The notes under the pieces were generated by a model that had not been told where the DNA came from, made no database searches, and worked only from the letters and a program-made list of their open reading frames with translations. Both the position numbers and the translations under genes were made by a program. From contig NZ_AP018553.1 of NCBI RefSeq assembly GCF_003967175.1, forward strand, positions 186,001-250,000: a DNA stretch of 64,000 nucleotides, given 5' to 3'. The DNA is from Sulfodiicoccus acidiphilus (GTDB taxonomy: Archaea > Thermoproteota > Thermoprotei_A > Sulfolobales > Sulfolobaceae). Shown piece by piece: positions 36,870 through 46,509 of the stretch (within the stretch, counting starts at the first letter, position 1; each line of letters starts with the position of its first letter).

Positions 36870-37133
36870 CTAGCATGTTGACTCTATTTTCTCTGCTCTA
36901 TTTTCCACTCTCTCGAAGATCACGTAATATTTCCCTTCCTTTTTGTATGAATCCAACACCTTCTGCTGCAATGTCTTCGCACCTTCTAGTAACATGTCGT
37001 AGCACTTTGGATCGGAAGTTATCACTTCCAGCTGTTCACCGTTTTTCATTTTTATTAGGGTTGCAAACGACTTCATAAAGGGAATTGGGCATTCCTCCGT
37101 TGTAAGATCTAACACTTGCATATGGCATAACAC
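36870..37133 (-). CDS. tusA: TusA-family sulfur carrier protein
   Basis: 87 aa with the diagnostic active-site motif CPIPFMK (CPxP) after LDLTTEE. TusA proteins carry persulfide or thiosulfonate sulfur; in Sulfolobales they take part in tetrathionate and thiosulfate handling with Dsr/Hdr proteins. No such partners are next to it here. Start ATG 37133 or ATG 37121 (MQVLDL), the latter giving the more usual N-terminus. Confidence 0.85.
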   Translation of the reverse strand: MLCHMQVLDLTTEECPIPFMKSFATLIKMKNGEQLEVITSDPKCYDMLLEGAKTLQQKVLDSYKKEGKYYVIFERVENRAEKIESTC

Positions 37134-37361
37134 TCCCCCTACACAGATATATTTTTAGTCGTCTTAACGCGAGTTCAACGAGGAAAGACCCACATAGAAC
37201 AATAATATCATCCTTGCATGTCTTTAAATATTCTTGCTATATTTACCCCCTTATAGTGAAGAATCTTAGCTCGTGGCGAACATGATATTGATGGGAGGTT
37301 AACCAGGAAATGAAGGAAAGAGAAGAGACCATTCATTTTCGATGAAATAGTGAATTAGACT

Positions 37362-37682
37362 CTAGGAGTTTGCCATATCTGTATACTCATGTTGGAGCAT
37401 TTCGTCTATTGTAGCCAGTGACCTCGACACTCCTTCTAGAACTTTTTCGTAGTTCTCTGTTCTTAATCCCGCATCTATTTCGTCTATATATGTAATGAGC
37501 CGTTCATCTTTAGAAAATTTTTTCAAGAACTCACCTAGCTCTCTTTGCGCCCACCTGAATACGGTCCTTTCCTTTCTTTCCTCTATATGCATTTTGACCT
37601 TCTCTAGAGAAGTCTTAGCTAATAACATATCCTGAAGTCGTAGAAAACGGGCGGGAGAGGACATTTCACAAACATTTATCAC
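37362..37682 (-). CDS. Hypothetical helical protein
   Basis: 106 aa, charged and predicted all-helical (LEKVKMHIEERKERTVFRWAQ, SRSLATIDEMLQHEY). No family recognised. Start ATG 37682, or ATG 37664 (MSSPARF). Divergent from the membrane-protein gene with only about 20 bp between starts, so both are probably leaderless and share a promoter region. Confidence 0.6.
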   Translation of the reverse strand: MINVCEMSSPARFLRLQDMLLAKTSLEKVKMHIEERKERTVFRWAQRELGEFLKKFSKDERLITYIDEIDAGLRTENYEKVLEGVSRSLATIDEMLQHEYTDMANS

Positions 37683-37703
37683 TGCATTAATATAGTGTTA
37701 TCG

Positions 37704-38180
37704 ATGGAAACCACTGGGAGGTACTATGGACAGGTCCTCTTGATGGGAATTGTTGTGGCGGTGTTCTCTCTTCTACTAGGCCCTTTGGCGCCCATTTCCG
37801 AACCGCTACTATACAGTACGAGAGTAGGCGTGTATGATCTTGCCCCACCTGTGTACCTATCCTTCGCTGCGTTTGTCTCGCTCATGTTCTTTATCGTTTC
37901 AGCCATCCTTTTTTGGGGGTCTAAGTCAAAACTACCTAATTTACTGATAGATGGTTCTGGCTTAAGTTTGATTGCCCTAAATTATATAAATTTCTTTGTT
38001 ATCTGGGAAATTTGGAGACCAGTTGTCTATCCTGTCCCGTTTTTTCTTATAGTTCAATACAACGGAGCAAAGGCTCTGCAGCTCGATTGGGCGCAAATTG
38101 CCGCTGTTATAGTTTTATATCGTTTGTACAGATATCACCTCAGACCCCACCGCCTATCTGAACCCGAGTCTAAGCAATGA
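37704..38180 (+). CDS. Four-helix membrane protein, function unknown
   Basis: 158 aa with four hydrophobic segments (VLLMGIVVAVFSLLLGPL; VYLSFAAFVSLMFFIVSAILF; a third around LSLIALNYINFFVIWEIW; a fourth around WAQIAAVIVLYRLY). I choose ATG 37704 (METTGR), 9 bp inside the longest frame. No family recognised. A C/D sRNA gene follows 26 bp after the stop. Confidence 0.6.
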   Translation: METTGRYYGQVLLMGIVVAVFSLLLGPLAPISEPLLYSTRVGVYDLAPPVYLSFAAFVSLMFFIVSAILFWGSKSKLPNLLIDGSGLSLIALNYINFFVIWEIWRPVVYPVPFFLIVQYNGAKALQLDWAQIAAVIVLYRLYRYHLRPHRLSEPESKQ

Positions 38181-38202
38181 GGGACCATCAGCCCGGTGGG
38201 GT

Positions 38203-38259
38203 GCATGTGATGAGGTCGACATAACCAGAGCAGTGAAGAGGGGTCGATTAGCTGAGATG
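38203..38259 (+). ncRNA. C/D box sRNA
   Basis: C box GTGATGA (38207-38213), 12-nt guide GGTCGACATAAC, D' CAGA (38226-38229, one mismatch), spacer GCA, C' GTGAAGA (38233-38239), 12-nt guide GGGGTCGATTAG, D box CTGA (38252-38255). Spacing is exactly 12-4-3-7-12. The C' box is identical to that of the sRNA at 11210. Target of the second guide would read CTAATCGACCCC; rRNA was not available to check. Confidence 0.8.
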
Positions 38260-38439
38260 CAACAGTTCAAATTACAATTTCTCTTCATAGTGAAGTTCTC
38301 AGTCAATCTAAGCTATCGATTCTCCAAGGATCTAGTAAATGGGATCGAAAATCGAGACGAAAACAATCCTCACCGTTAGGAATAGACGGAGCGTGAGCGG
38401 AGCAAAGAGTTTTTACAGCAGAAGCAGCTCTATTGTTAG

Positions 38440-38490
38440 ATGAGTTTATTGGTCTTTACTGAGAAGTGATGAAGGCACGTCAGGACGACT
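38440..38490 (+). ncRNA. Possible second C/D-like RNA
   Basis: Perfect inner pair CTGA (38459-38462), 3 nt, GTGATGA (38466-38472), with 12-nt flanks, but the outer boxes would be ATGAGTT and ACGA, both poor. Reported because the same core occurs at 22793-22806. Confidence 0.25.
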
Positions 38491-38704
38491 CTTAAACTGT
38501 GATTACAGAATATTAGCCACTTCAACTCTCCCTAATAAATAGAGGGTTCGGGGTTGGACGATGAGGCGATTAACTACGGTATTCCTTAGCGGGTAAGGTT
38601 CATTGCATCCACTTATTTCCTGATCTTCAATGATAATTAAACGAGTACTAGGGAAAATTTGTAGAAGAATATTTGAACTCTAGTACGAATAAAATAGTCA
38701 GGGA

Positions 38705-39100
38705 TTGGGTACATTGTTTTGGGAATATTACACCTTGGCCGAGAAGGCTACTTTCGCATCTCTTGAAGAGTTTGTGTCGTCTATCGAACTCAAAGAGAAC
38801 GCTAGAAGGGGGGTCAGAGGAATGGCAGAGAGCGTGCTCCAGTTAGCCAGTAGATTGATTGGTGCAAGAGATGACTGGCAGGATACCATATTGTCACTGG
38901 TCAAAGAAGAGATTCTACCTCCTCCTCTTATAGGAGAGCTTATGGATGTAATGAGAATTAGTGTAGACCCTTGGAGGATAGATGATATCATTTTTTATAG
39001 CATGCTGGTCAGAACTATGGAAACGTTAGAACAAGTCTACCTGCTTCTAACTGGGAAGAGCGAGGGCCAACCAACTTCTATCAAATCGTTTAACAAGTGA
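38705..39100 (+). CDS. Hypothetical helical protein, HepT-like shape
   Basis: 131 aa from TTG 38705. The helical pattern RGMAESVLQLASRLIG...EEILPPPLIGELMDVMRI...LVRTMETLEQVYLLL resembles the DUF86/HepT HEPN toxins, which pair with MNT nucleotidyltransferases. The catalytic R-x4-6-H motif is not visible and no MNT gene is nearby, so an active toxin is unlikely. The stop codon lies in the first bases of a type B tail, so its original C-terminus may have been cut by insertion. Confidence 0.45.
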   Translation: MGTLFWEYYTLAEKATFASLEEFVSSIELKENARRGVRGMAESVLQLASRLIGARDDWQDTILSLVKEEILPPPLIGELMDVMRISVDPWRIDDIIFYSMLVRTMETLEQVYLLLTGKSEGQPTSIKSFNK

Positions 39101-39180
39101 ACTACCCCGCCCTAACGGACAAGGTCTCTTGTCAGAGAGATCGTCTGTACATCGTTAAACTTCTTAACAACACATCAAGG
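39097..39180 (-). mobile_element. Type B tail fragment
   Basis: GTGAACTACCCCGCCCT as in copies at 30674 and 54913, then divergence. It begins inside the last codons of the preceding gene. 39181-39478 shows nothing recognisable. Confidence 0.45.
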
Positions 39181-39478
39181 GTTAAGTTGGCTCGGTGAGT
39201 ACAGAGGTGTTTTCACAGACGACCCTCTTCTTCATCTGTTCCGTCGAGTTAATGGAACTAGAGAAGCAACTACCTTTCCCCTAGAGCAGGGCTCACAACA
39301 TATCCACATCTTGTTCGTTGGTTTCCTATGAAAGGGCGTTCTGCTCCTCTGAATAACTCGATAAGCCACCTTTCTGCGTTAGGAAGGAGTGGAGCTAGAA
39401 CAATCATTCACGACTAGCTTGCCTCGAACTATAGTGACCCTCTACGGTTTCTCAAACCCTAGCAGAAAATTCATAGGA

Positions 39479-39563
<85 letters not shown>

Positions 39564-39589
39564 ATGCCTTTTTCTGTTGTCTAGGGCTA

Positions 39590-39600
39590 CCTTAAAACTT
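39590..39600 (-). promoter_or_regulatory. TATA box of tRNA-Ser
   Basis: AGTTTTAAG on the minus strand about 27-37 bp before the tRNA 5' end. Confidence 0.5.
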
Positions 39601-39812
39601 TCTCTCTAAGAACCTCTCCATCTGTCTCCTCTGACCAGACTAGGTCCGCTTCTTTAAATGGACTCGAGCAATTGAGTGTACCGAACCATAGTATACCAAC
39701 GATTTCTTCATAACTTCTTCTCCCAATAGAAGGGTGAGACTTTCGTCACTTTGTAAACCACATTAGCTCTTCGAGCTTAAATGCTGAAAAGCTCTAGTTA
39801 GTAAGGACGTTA

Positions 39813-40949
39813 ATGGATGAAGATACCGAGCTGATGGAATTCAGAAAGAGTATAAGGGTATGGATACGTAATAACGCACCTACGGAGCTCAAGGGAAAGA
39901 AGATATTATTTGACACAACTGAAATAGAGAACTACGAGTCCCTTAGAGCGTGGCAAAGAAAGTTGTACGAGGCCGGCTACCTAGGTATAAGCTGGCCCAA
40001 AGAGTATGGTGGATATGGACAGGACCCAGTGAAGGAGTTGATAGCCTACGAGGAATTCATGAACGAAGGATTACCTTATGGAAGGAGTTTAGGTTCTATC
40101 GGGTTGATCGTTGTAGCTCCCGCACTCTTAGCGCACGGAAACGAAAAACAGAAATCGTTAGTTAAGAGGATTCTGTCTGCCGAGGACGTATGGTGCCAAG
40201 GTTTCTCAGAACCTTCTGCTGGCTCTGACTTGGCGGCCATTTCCACTAAGGCCGAGGACGCTGGGGACCACTTCGAAGTGACAGGGCAGAAAGTCTGGAG
40301 CAGTTATGCCCACATCGCTGATCACTGCTTACTGTTGGCTAGGACGGGAACACTGGAGGAGAGGCATAGAGGACTAACTATGCTTATAGTGGATATGAAG
40401 GCCCCTGGGGTGACGGTGACTCCTATAAGACAAATAACGGGAAAGGCGGAGTTCAACATTATATATTTCAACAAGGTTAAGATACCTAAGACTAACGTGG
40501 TTGGGGGAGTCGGAAACGGGTGGAAAGTAGCAATGACTGTTCTGAATAACGAGAGATTTCATGTGGGCGTCACCATGTTGTTCTCCTCAGAGATTGCACT
40601 AAGGGAGCTTCTTAAAGTCAGAGGCTCCCAGGAGCTAGCTGAGCTGGCCGCCGAAGTGTCAGGAGCTAGGGCACTCTATGAGAGGATAGTGGAGAAGTTA
40701 AGGCGGGGAAAGGACGTGGGACATGAAGGTTCTATACTTAAGCTAGTGACCTCAGAACTACTACAGAAAATATATGAGAGGGCTGTAATGGAGATGGGCC
40801 CAGAAGTGCTTGTCCTAGAGAGATCGAAAGACTCCGATCCATCATGGATAATGGGATTCTTAGCTTCTAGGGGAAGAACCATAGCAGCAGGAACCTCCGA
40901 GATCTTAAGGAACCTCATAGGAGAGAGGCTCCTGGAACTACCAAAATAG
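39813..40949 (+). CDS. Acyl-CoA dehydrogenase
   Basis: 378 aa flavoprotein that oxidises acyl-CoA to enoyl-CoA. Signatures: GFSEPSAGSDLAAIST (FAD/substrate loop), FNIIYFNKVKIPKTNVVGG and the C-terminal GTSEILRNLIGERLL. Monocistronic; upstream spacer 39601-39812 has no gene. Sulfolobales carry many paralogues, so substrate chain length and physiological role (fatty acid or branched acyl-CoA) cannot be fixed. Confidence 0.92.
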   Translation: MDEDTELMEFRKSIRVWIRNNAPTELKGKKILFDTTEIENYESLRAWQRKLYEAGYLGISWPKEYGGYGQDPVKELIAYEEFMNEGLPYGRSLGSIGLIVVAPALLAHGNEKQKSLVKRILSAEDVWCQGFSEPSAGSDLAAISTKAEDAGDHFEVTGQKVWSSYAHIADHCLLLARTGTLEERHRGLTMLIVDMKAPGVTVTPIRQITGKAEFNIIYFNKVKIPKTNVVGGVGNGWKVAMTVLNNERFHVGVTMLFSSEIALRELLKVRGSQELAELAAEVSGARALYERIVEKLRRGKDVGHEGSILKLVTSELLQKIYERAVMEMGPEVLVLERSKDSDPSWIMGFLASRGRTIAAGTSEILRNLIGERLLELPK

Positions 40950-41027
40950 GGGGTTTTCTCCGAGAGTGGATCCCACCTAAGAGTGTTAAAGCTAGAAGCC
41001 GAAACTTTCGCCCAGACTTCAAGTCAA

Positions 41028-41036
41028 CTTATAACT
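41028..41036 (+). promoter_or_regulatory. TATA box of radA
   Basis: CTTATAACT about 37-45 bp before the radA ATG, giving a short leader that includes the ribosome site GGTGAG. Confidence 0.6.
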
Positions 41037-41072
41037 AAGGCCGACAGCATAATTGCATAGATTGGTGAGTTA

Positions 41073-42049
41073 ATGGCAGACACTGAAGAGAAGGTTGAGA
41101 AGAAGATCAAGTCGATAACGGACTTATCAGGAATTACACCTACAACTGTGAACAAACTGATTGAGGCAGGATACTCTAGCGTAGAGGCCCTAGCAGTCGC
41201 CACACCGCAAGATATCAGTGTAGCTGCTGGAATCCCCCTTACTACCGCTCAGAGAATAATAAAGGAGGCACGAGAAGCACTCGACATTAGGTTCAAGACA
41301 GCGTCGGAGCTGAAGCGGGAGAGGCAAAGTGTGAGGAAAATAACCACGGGGAGCCAAGCTCTTGACGGATTATTAGGTGGTGGGGTTGAGACCAGAACCA
41401 TGACGGAAATATTTGGGGAGTTCGGATCTGGGAAAACTCAACTATGTCACCAACTCAGCGTCAACGTTCAGCTTTCCGCGGAAAACGGTGGCTTGGCAGG
41501 CAAAGCAGTTTACATCGATACGGAAGGGACTTTCAGGTGGGAGAGAATAGAAGCCATGAGCAGATCGATGAAACTTGACCCCGAGACAGTGATGAGCAAC
41601 ATATACTACATAAGGGCGGTAAATAGTGACCATCAGATAGCCATAGTGGACGAACTCCAAGAGATGATAGTCAAGGACAACAGCATCAGATTCGTTGCGG
41701 TAGACTCTGTGACGTCTCATTTCCGGGCAGAATATGTTGGGAGGGAGAATTTAGCGAATAGGCAGCAGAAACTTAACAGGCACTTGCATCAGTTATCGAG
41801 ACTCGCCGAGATCTACGACATAGCGGTTGTAATAACGAATCAAGTCATGGCGAGACCAGATATGTTCTACGGCGATCCAACGGTAGCCGTAGGCGGGCAC
41901 ACCCTTTATCATGTACCAGGTATAAGGATACAGATGAAGAAAAGTAGGGGAACAAAAGAATAGCAAGAGTTGTAGACGCTCCTCACTTACCAGAGGGAGA
42001 AGTTGTATTCGCTATAACTGAGGAGGGATTACGGGACGTAGAAGAGTGA
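41073..42049 (+). CDS. radA: RadA recombinase, frameshifted near the C-terminus
   Basis: Archaeal RecA/Rad51 homologue for strand exchange. N-terminal helix-hairpin-helix domain ([22 protein letters not shown]), Walker [10 protein letters not shown], Walker B region [15 protein letters not shown]2 and [19 protein letters not shown]. The frame ends early at 41963 after SRGTKE, but the next frame carries the missing conserved tail [30 protein letters not shown] to 42049. One inserted base at G4 (41947-41950) or A4 (41954-41957) restores a normal full-length RadA. The break is most likely a sequencing error. Confidence 0.93.
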
Positions 42050-42318
42050 TCTCCCGATTGTTTTTATCAAATCGATAGCTCTTTGCTTAAGATATAGGAT
42101 TGTTGGTCCTGTTTCCTTAAATTTTTAGATTATGCAAAATAAATGTTTAGAGAGTCCTAGAACAACAAGGAAACTAACTCTAGAAGTGAAAAATACCATA
42201 GATTCCGTTTCCAATAAGATCGCCTGTGAGTGTAGACCACAGTTTTTCGAAGAGTCGAAAGTAGAGTTCAAAGGCACTTGGGGCGAGAACCCCAAGAGGT
42301 ACAGGACTTCACAAAATT

Positions 42319-42643
42319 TGGGTTGAGGTGGGGAAAACCTCGCCCTTTAGGGCATGGAAGGAGGGCCCCTTATATTTAAATATTAGTTTTTAAAAAATCT
42401 TCTCAGAGATACCAACGACGTCTCTCCACCAACTCCACTGGGGCCTCAACGGGACTTAGGGAGAGAGACGAACAACATTCTTCCTTATTCCCTCCTCAAG
42501 AGATTTGGAGCTCAGCGACGAAAGTCCCCTTTTCACGTGGGAGAGTTCCCCCCCACCGCTCACCGGAGACGCGATCCCGAACCGACGGTGGTAACCACGA
42601 CACCTTTGCAGTAGAACCCCTTCCAGGGCGGAGAGGAAGTCAG
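42319..42643 (+). mobile_element. Type A element, copy 3
   Basis: About 325 bp. Head GGTTGAGGTGGGGAAAACC..., CCAACGACGTC block, CCCGAACCGACGGTGG block and tail CCAGGGCGGAGAGGAAGTCAG. Diverged from copies 1 and 2 but complete. Stands in the spacer between radA and the transketolase/shikimate operon, without any transposase. 42050-42318 holds nothing else recognisable. Confidence 0.6.
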
Positions 42644-42758
42644 GTAGACTCCCTAACTGTAAGTGAAGAAGTAGCGCTTGCTCAAGTGGCTACTGACGAT
42701 TTCAGAAAAGTTAATTAAGCATTCACAGAGGAACATAGCGGGGTGTCTTGTTGAGCCA

Positions 42759-43574
42759 ATGGAAAGGGCTGATGCCAAGCCAATATCATTAGAGGAATTA
42801 AACAAGCTGAGGGAAGTGGCCGAACGGGCCAGGAAGAACGTCATAAGGATGCTCTTCTACGATCAGAGCATCCATGTGGGTTCCTCCCTCAGCAGTATAG
42901 AAATCCTGACCACCTTGGTGTTCAAGTATCAAAGGATGGCTGAGTCCCATTTGGACAGGGACTGGCTTATACTAAGTAAGGGGCATGCGGCTCCTGCCCT
43001 CTACGCCGTTCTAGCTGAGAAGGGAGTCATAAAGGAGAGTGAACTTTGGAAGATCCAGTCTATAGACGGGGTCCTTCAGGGTCATCCAGAGACATTCATT
43101 CCAGGGGTGGATATGTCCACTGGAAGTCTAGGCCAAGGCCTCAGCTTTGGTCTAGGTGTGGCCAAGGGAATAAAGATGTCTGGAAGGAATGGCAGGGTGT
43201 TCGTGATAATGGGAGATGGTGAGCAGGACGAGGGACAGGTGTGGGAGAGCTTCACTCAAAAGGTGGCTAGGGAACTCGACAACATTCTGGTCTTCATCGA
43301 GCTTAACGGTTTCCAGTTGGATGGGGATGTGGAGAGCATAAAACCGAAGGCTTTCCTTCAGGCAGTGTGGAGAGACGCCGGATGGAATACCCTAAGCTGT
43401 GATGGCCACGACTTCGCTAGCATTGTAGCGGCAATAGAAGAGGCTCAGAAGGCCAGGGCTCCCACTGTCATATTCGCCTCCACCCTTAGAGGAAAGGGGT
43501 TCAAACCAATAGAGAATAGTAAGTACCAGAGGTCTTCTCCCGATGATGCAAGGAAGTTTCTCATCAATGCGTGA
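42759..43574 (+). CDS. Transketolase, N-terminal (TPP-binding) subunit
   Basis: Split transketolase half. Has [33 protein letters not shown] and the thiamine-diphosphate motif [12 protein letters not shown]...ELN. I choose ATG 42759 ([14 protein letters not shown]); the 27 codons before it in frame are non-conserved spacer. A TATA-like GTTAATTAAG at about 42706 gives a suitable promoter. First gene of the aromatic operon: transketolase supplies erythrose-4-phosphate for DAHP synthase. Confidence 0.92.
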   Translation: MERADAKPISLEELNKLREVAERARKNVIRMLFYDQSIHVGSSLSSIEILTTLVFKYQRMAESHLDRDWLILSKGHAAPALYAVLAEKGVIKESELWKIQSIDGVLQGHPETFIPGVDMSTGSLGQGLSFGLGVAKGIKMSGRNGRVFVIMGDGEQDEGQVWESFTQKVARELDNILVFIELNGFQLDGDVESIKPKAFLQAVWRDAGWNTLSCDGHDFASIVAAIEEAQKARAPTVIFASTLRGKGFKPIENSKYQRSSPDDARKFLINA

Positions 43575-44481
43575 GGCAATGGGAAAGGAGCTCGCCAGAC
43601 TGGGCGAGCTTCACCAAGACCTCCTCGTCCTGACAGCTGACGTTGGGGACTCCACAAGGGCTTCCTACTTTAGGGAGAAGTATCCAGAGAGGTACTTCAA
43701 TGTGGGGATCGCAGAGCAACACCTCGTAGACTTCGCTGCAGGACTGGCGGCCGCGGGGAAGAAGCCCGTTGTAGTTAACTTCGCTATGTTTCTAATGAGG
43801 GCGTGGGAGCAGATGAGGAACACGGTTGCTAGGATGAACCTCGACGTCAAGTTCTTCGCCACTCACTCAGGGTACAGCGACAGTGGTGACGGCTCAAGCC
43901 ATCAATCCCTAGAGGACATAGCACTGACTAGAGTGCTCCCTAACTTTGCAGTAGTTGTACCAGCCGATCCGATTGAGCTAGTCAAGGCCTTACCAGAGAT
44001 CTTGGCCCATCGCGGTCCAGTCTACATGAGGACTGGGAGGGATTATTCTCCTCCTATAACTGCAGGATTGGAGTACGAGTTTAAGCTTGGGAAGGCCCAA
44101 GTCTTGAGGGAGGGAGACGATGTTTCGATCGTAGGCGCGGGAGTAGTGCTTTGGGACGCACTTCTAGCTGCAGAAGAACTAAGGAAGATGGGGGTAGGGG
44201 CCACAGTGATCAACGTCTCTACGGTGAAGCCCATGGACGAGGCCCTCATAGAGTACTACGCAAGGAAGACTGGAAGAATTGTGACTGTGGAAGAGCATAG
44301 CGTGATCGGTGGAATAGGCTCCGCGGTTTCTGAGGTGATAGTTAAGAGGTATCCCGTTCCTATGCGCTTCGTGGGAGCTTCCACTTTCGGTAGGTCGGCA
44401 AAGAGCCAGAGGGAGCTTTTGGACTACTACGGGATCAACTCATCATCAATCGTGAAGGCTGCTATGGAAGTCGTGGGATGA
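43567..44481 (+). CDS. Transketolase, C-terminal (pyrimidine-binding) subunit
   Basis: Second half of split transketolase. Has LTADVGDST, the catalytic Glu in [20 protein letters not shown] and a C-terminal domain with [19 protein letters not shown]-type sequence. I choose ATG 43567 ([10 protein letters not shown]), which overlaps the first subunit's stop by 8 bp; the longer frame from 43543 is less likely. Works as a heteromer with the preceding gene product. Confidence 0.92.
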   Translation: MREAMGKELARLGELHQDLLVLTADVGDSTRASYFREKYPERYFNVGIAEQHLVDFAAGLAAAGKKPVVVNFAMFLMRAWEQMRNTVARMNLDVKFFATHSGYSDSGDGSSHQSLEDIALTRVLPNFAVVVPADPIELVKALPEILAHRGPVYMRTGRDYSPPITAGLEYEFKLGKAQVLREGDDVSIVGAGVVLWDALLAAEELRKMGVGATVINVSTVKPMDEALIEYYARKTGRIVTVEEHSVIGGIGSAVSEVIVKRYPVPMRFVGASTFGRSAKSQRELLDYYGINSSSIVKAAMEVVG

Positions 44482-44482
44482 A

Positions 44483-45520
44483 ATGGACGAAGTTGAGAGG
44501 ATAAGAAGGGAAATAGATAGGATCGACGAGCAACTGATCACGCTTCTCAGCAGGAGATTCTCCCTCTCCCGTGAAATGGGGAAAGTAAAGTCTGAATTAG
44601 GAGTTGGAATTAAGGACGAGACGAGGGAGGGCAAGGTGTGGGAAAGGTGGCTGTCCCTCGCTAAGACCCACCAAGTACCTGAAGGGTTCTTGAAAGACGT
44701 CTTTGAGCGTCTCATGTCCTTCTCTAGATCGATGCAGTTAGCGGTTACAGCAAACAGGCGAAAGGTGGTCGTCTTCGGTTACGGTGGGATGGCCAGAACG
44801 CTCTCCTCGCTCATGTCCAAGGCAGGCCACGCTGTTTCCATAACGGGAGCTGACCTCGTTAAAGCCGAGAGATTGGCCTCAGAGTTTGGCCTAGTATCTA
44901 TGAACTGGAAGGAGGCCGTAAGTTGGGGAGAGTACGTGATCTTGGCCGTTACGCCCAACGCGCTAGGTTCAGATATAGTCAGGAGCCTCCTGAAGGCGTC
45001 TGGGGAAAAGGTGGTAATGGACATCTTTTCCTCCAAGACTAAGACGTTCTCCATAATGGAAGAGATAGCTAAGGCGAACAATTTCGCCTACGTCAGCACT
45101 CATCCTCTCTTCGGGCCGCACCTCTATCCAGTAGGTGAAAGGATAGTCATTATCCCTAGTTCTACTAGCGGATCCGTACTGAACGATGTGTGTGAATTCT
45201 GGTCCGGAGTTGGCTTGACTCCCGTAGTCAGCTCTGTGGACGAACATGAGAGGGCCATGGCAATTGTCCAAGTACTTACTCACTTCTTCCTGTTGGGATT
45301 CATAAGGGCTCTTCCTGTGGTCTCCAGTGAGCTTAAGGTTGAGCCCCAAAGGTTTAGCACAGTCTCCTTTAAGGAAATGCTGCAGATAGCTAATAGGGTG
45401 GAGTCCTTGAAAGACGTAATTATGGAAATACAGTATTCAAACCCACACGCTTCACAGGTCAGGTCAATGGCCATAAAGGAGTTGAGGGCAGCAGCTTCGG
45501 AGCTGGAGGGAGTGACGTGA
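44483..45520 (+). CDS. Chorismate mutase - prephenate dehydrogenase fusion
   Basis: Bifunctional tyrosine-branch enzyme. Residues 1-80: AroQ-type chorismate mutase (RIRREIDRIDEQLITLLSRRF). Residues about 92-345: TyrA domain with Rossmann VVVFGYGGMARTLSSL and STHPLFGPHLYPVGE. The order mutase-dehydrogenase resembles the bacterial T-protein. ATG 44483 follows the transketolase stop by 1 bp. It is the only branch-specific enzyme in an otherwise common-pathway operon. Confidence 0.92.
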   Translation: MDEVERIRREIDRIDEQLITLLSRRFSLSREMGKVKSELGVGIKDETREGKVWERWLSLAKTHQVPEGFLKDVFERLMSFSRSMQLAVTANRRKVVVFGYGGMARTLSSLMSKAGHAVSITGADLVKAERLASEFGLVSMNWKEAVSWGEYVILAVTPNALGSDIVRSLLKASGEKVVMDIFSSKTKTFSIMEEIAKANNFAYVSTHPLFGPHLYPVGERIVIIPSSTSGSVLNDVCEFWSGVGLTPVVSSVDEHERAMAIVQVLTHFFLLGFIRALPVVSSELKVEPQRFSTVSFKEMLQIANRVESLKDVIMEIQYSNPHASQVRSMAIKELRAAASELEGVT

Positions 45521-46509
45521 TTCTCTTCATACTTAAAGAGGGTGCTGATCCTCGCGAGTTGAAGGAGCGGCTAGCTTCGGTCTCGGCGTCTTGGAAGGAA
45601 GTGAGCCTATATGGTATGTCATTGATCTTGGCCTGGCCGGACGAGTATGCAGCGAAAGTTAGCGATCAGTCTGTGGTTAGCAAGGTCAAGACAACCAAAC
45701 CTTACCCGTTAGCTAGTAACGAGTGGAAGGAGAAGACTTTAGTTGAAGTGGGCAATGTTGAAATAGGAGGAAAGAGGGTAGTTGTGGCCGCCGGTCCTTG
45801 TGCCGTTGAGGACGAGCAGCAGGTAGTAGAAACAGCACAGGCTGTCAAAAGAGCTGGCGCTGCTTTGTTCCGGGGCGGTGCGTATAAACCACGAACTAGT
45901 CCCTACTCCTTCCAAGGGCTAGGGGAAGAGGGACTGAAGCTTCTCAGGAGAGCTGGAGACGAGGCCGGACTACCCGTCGTCTCGGAGGTCGTAGACCCGC
46001 GAGATCTGCCGGCATTCAAAGGAAAGACGGACATGCTCCAGATAGGTGCTAGGAACGCGCAGAACTTTCAGCTCCTGAAGGATGTGGGAAGAATTGGCCT
46101 TCCGGTCCTCTTGAAAAGGGGAATGGGGAACACCGTCGAGGAGTGGTTGTTGTCCGCGGAGTACCTCCTCTCAGAGGGCAACGGTAGAGTCGTTCTTTGC
46201 GAGAGGGGAATTAGGACGTTCGAGAGAAGTACACGCTTCACCTTGGACGTGGGTGGGATGGTTGTAGCTCGCCAATCTACTCACCTCCCAGTAGGGGCAG
46301 ACCCTAGCCATCCGGCAGGAAGGAGGGAGCTCGTTCACGCACTTACCTTGGCCGCGGTTGCGGCGGGAGCTGACCTAGTTATAGTTGAGGTGCACCCCAA
46401 CCCAGAGAGGGCTAAGAGTGACTCGGAGCAACAGCTCACGTTCGACTCATTTAGACTACTTATGAATAGAGTGACGGCATTAGCCAAGGCTATAGGGAGG
46501 GACATTTGA
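45517..46509 (+). CDS. aroF: DAHP synthase (class I beta, KDO8PS-like)
   Basis: Condenses phosphoenolpyruvate and erythrose-4-phosphate, the entry step of the shikimate pathway. Residues 1-70 form a small ferredoxin-like N-terminal domain used for feedback control in this class; the barrel begins around VVVAAGPCAVED and has RGGAYKPRTSPYSFQG, LLKRGM, and VGADPSHPAGRRE. GTG start 45517 overlaps the preceding stop (GTGA). Confidence 0.94.
   Translation: MILFILKEGADPRELKERLASVSASWKEVSLYGMSLILAWPDEYAAKVSDQSVVSKVKTTKPYPLASNEWKEKTLVEVGNVEIGGKRVVVAAGPCAVEDEQQVVETAQAVKRAGAALFRGGAYKPRTSPYSFQGLGEEGLKLLRRAGDEAGLPVVSEVVDPRDLPAFKGKTDMLQIGARNAQNFQLLKDVGRIGLPVLLKRGMGNTVEEWLLSAEYLLSEGNGRVVLCERGIRTFERSTRFTLDVGGMVVARQSTHLPVGADPSHPAGRRELVHALTLAAVAAGADLVIVEVHPNPERAKSDSEQQLTFDSFRLLMNRVTALAKAIGRDI

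Noticed and set aside
38466-38500. Full canonical C/D sRNA at the GTGATGA of 38466
   Set aside because: No CTGA at the expected distance downstream; kept only as a low-confidence candidate.
41073-42049. Programmed frameshifting in radA
   Set aside because: No slippery heptamer or downstream structure stands out, and two other genes show the same homopolymer deletion, so sequencing error is simpler.
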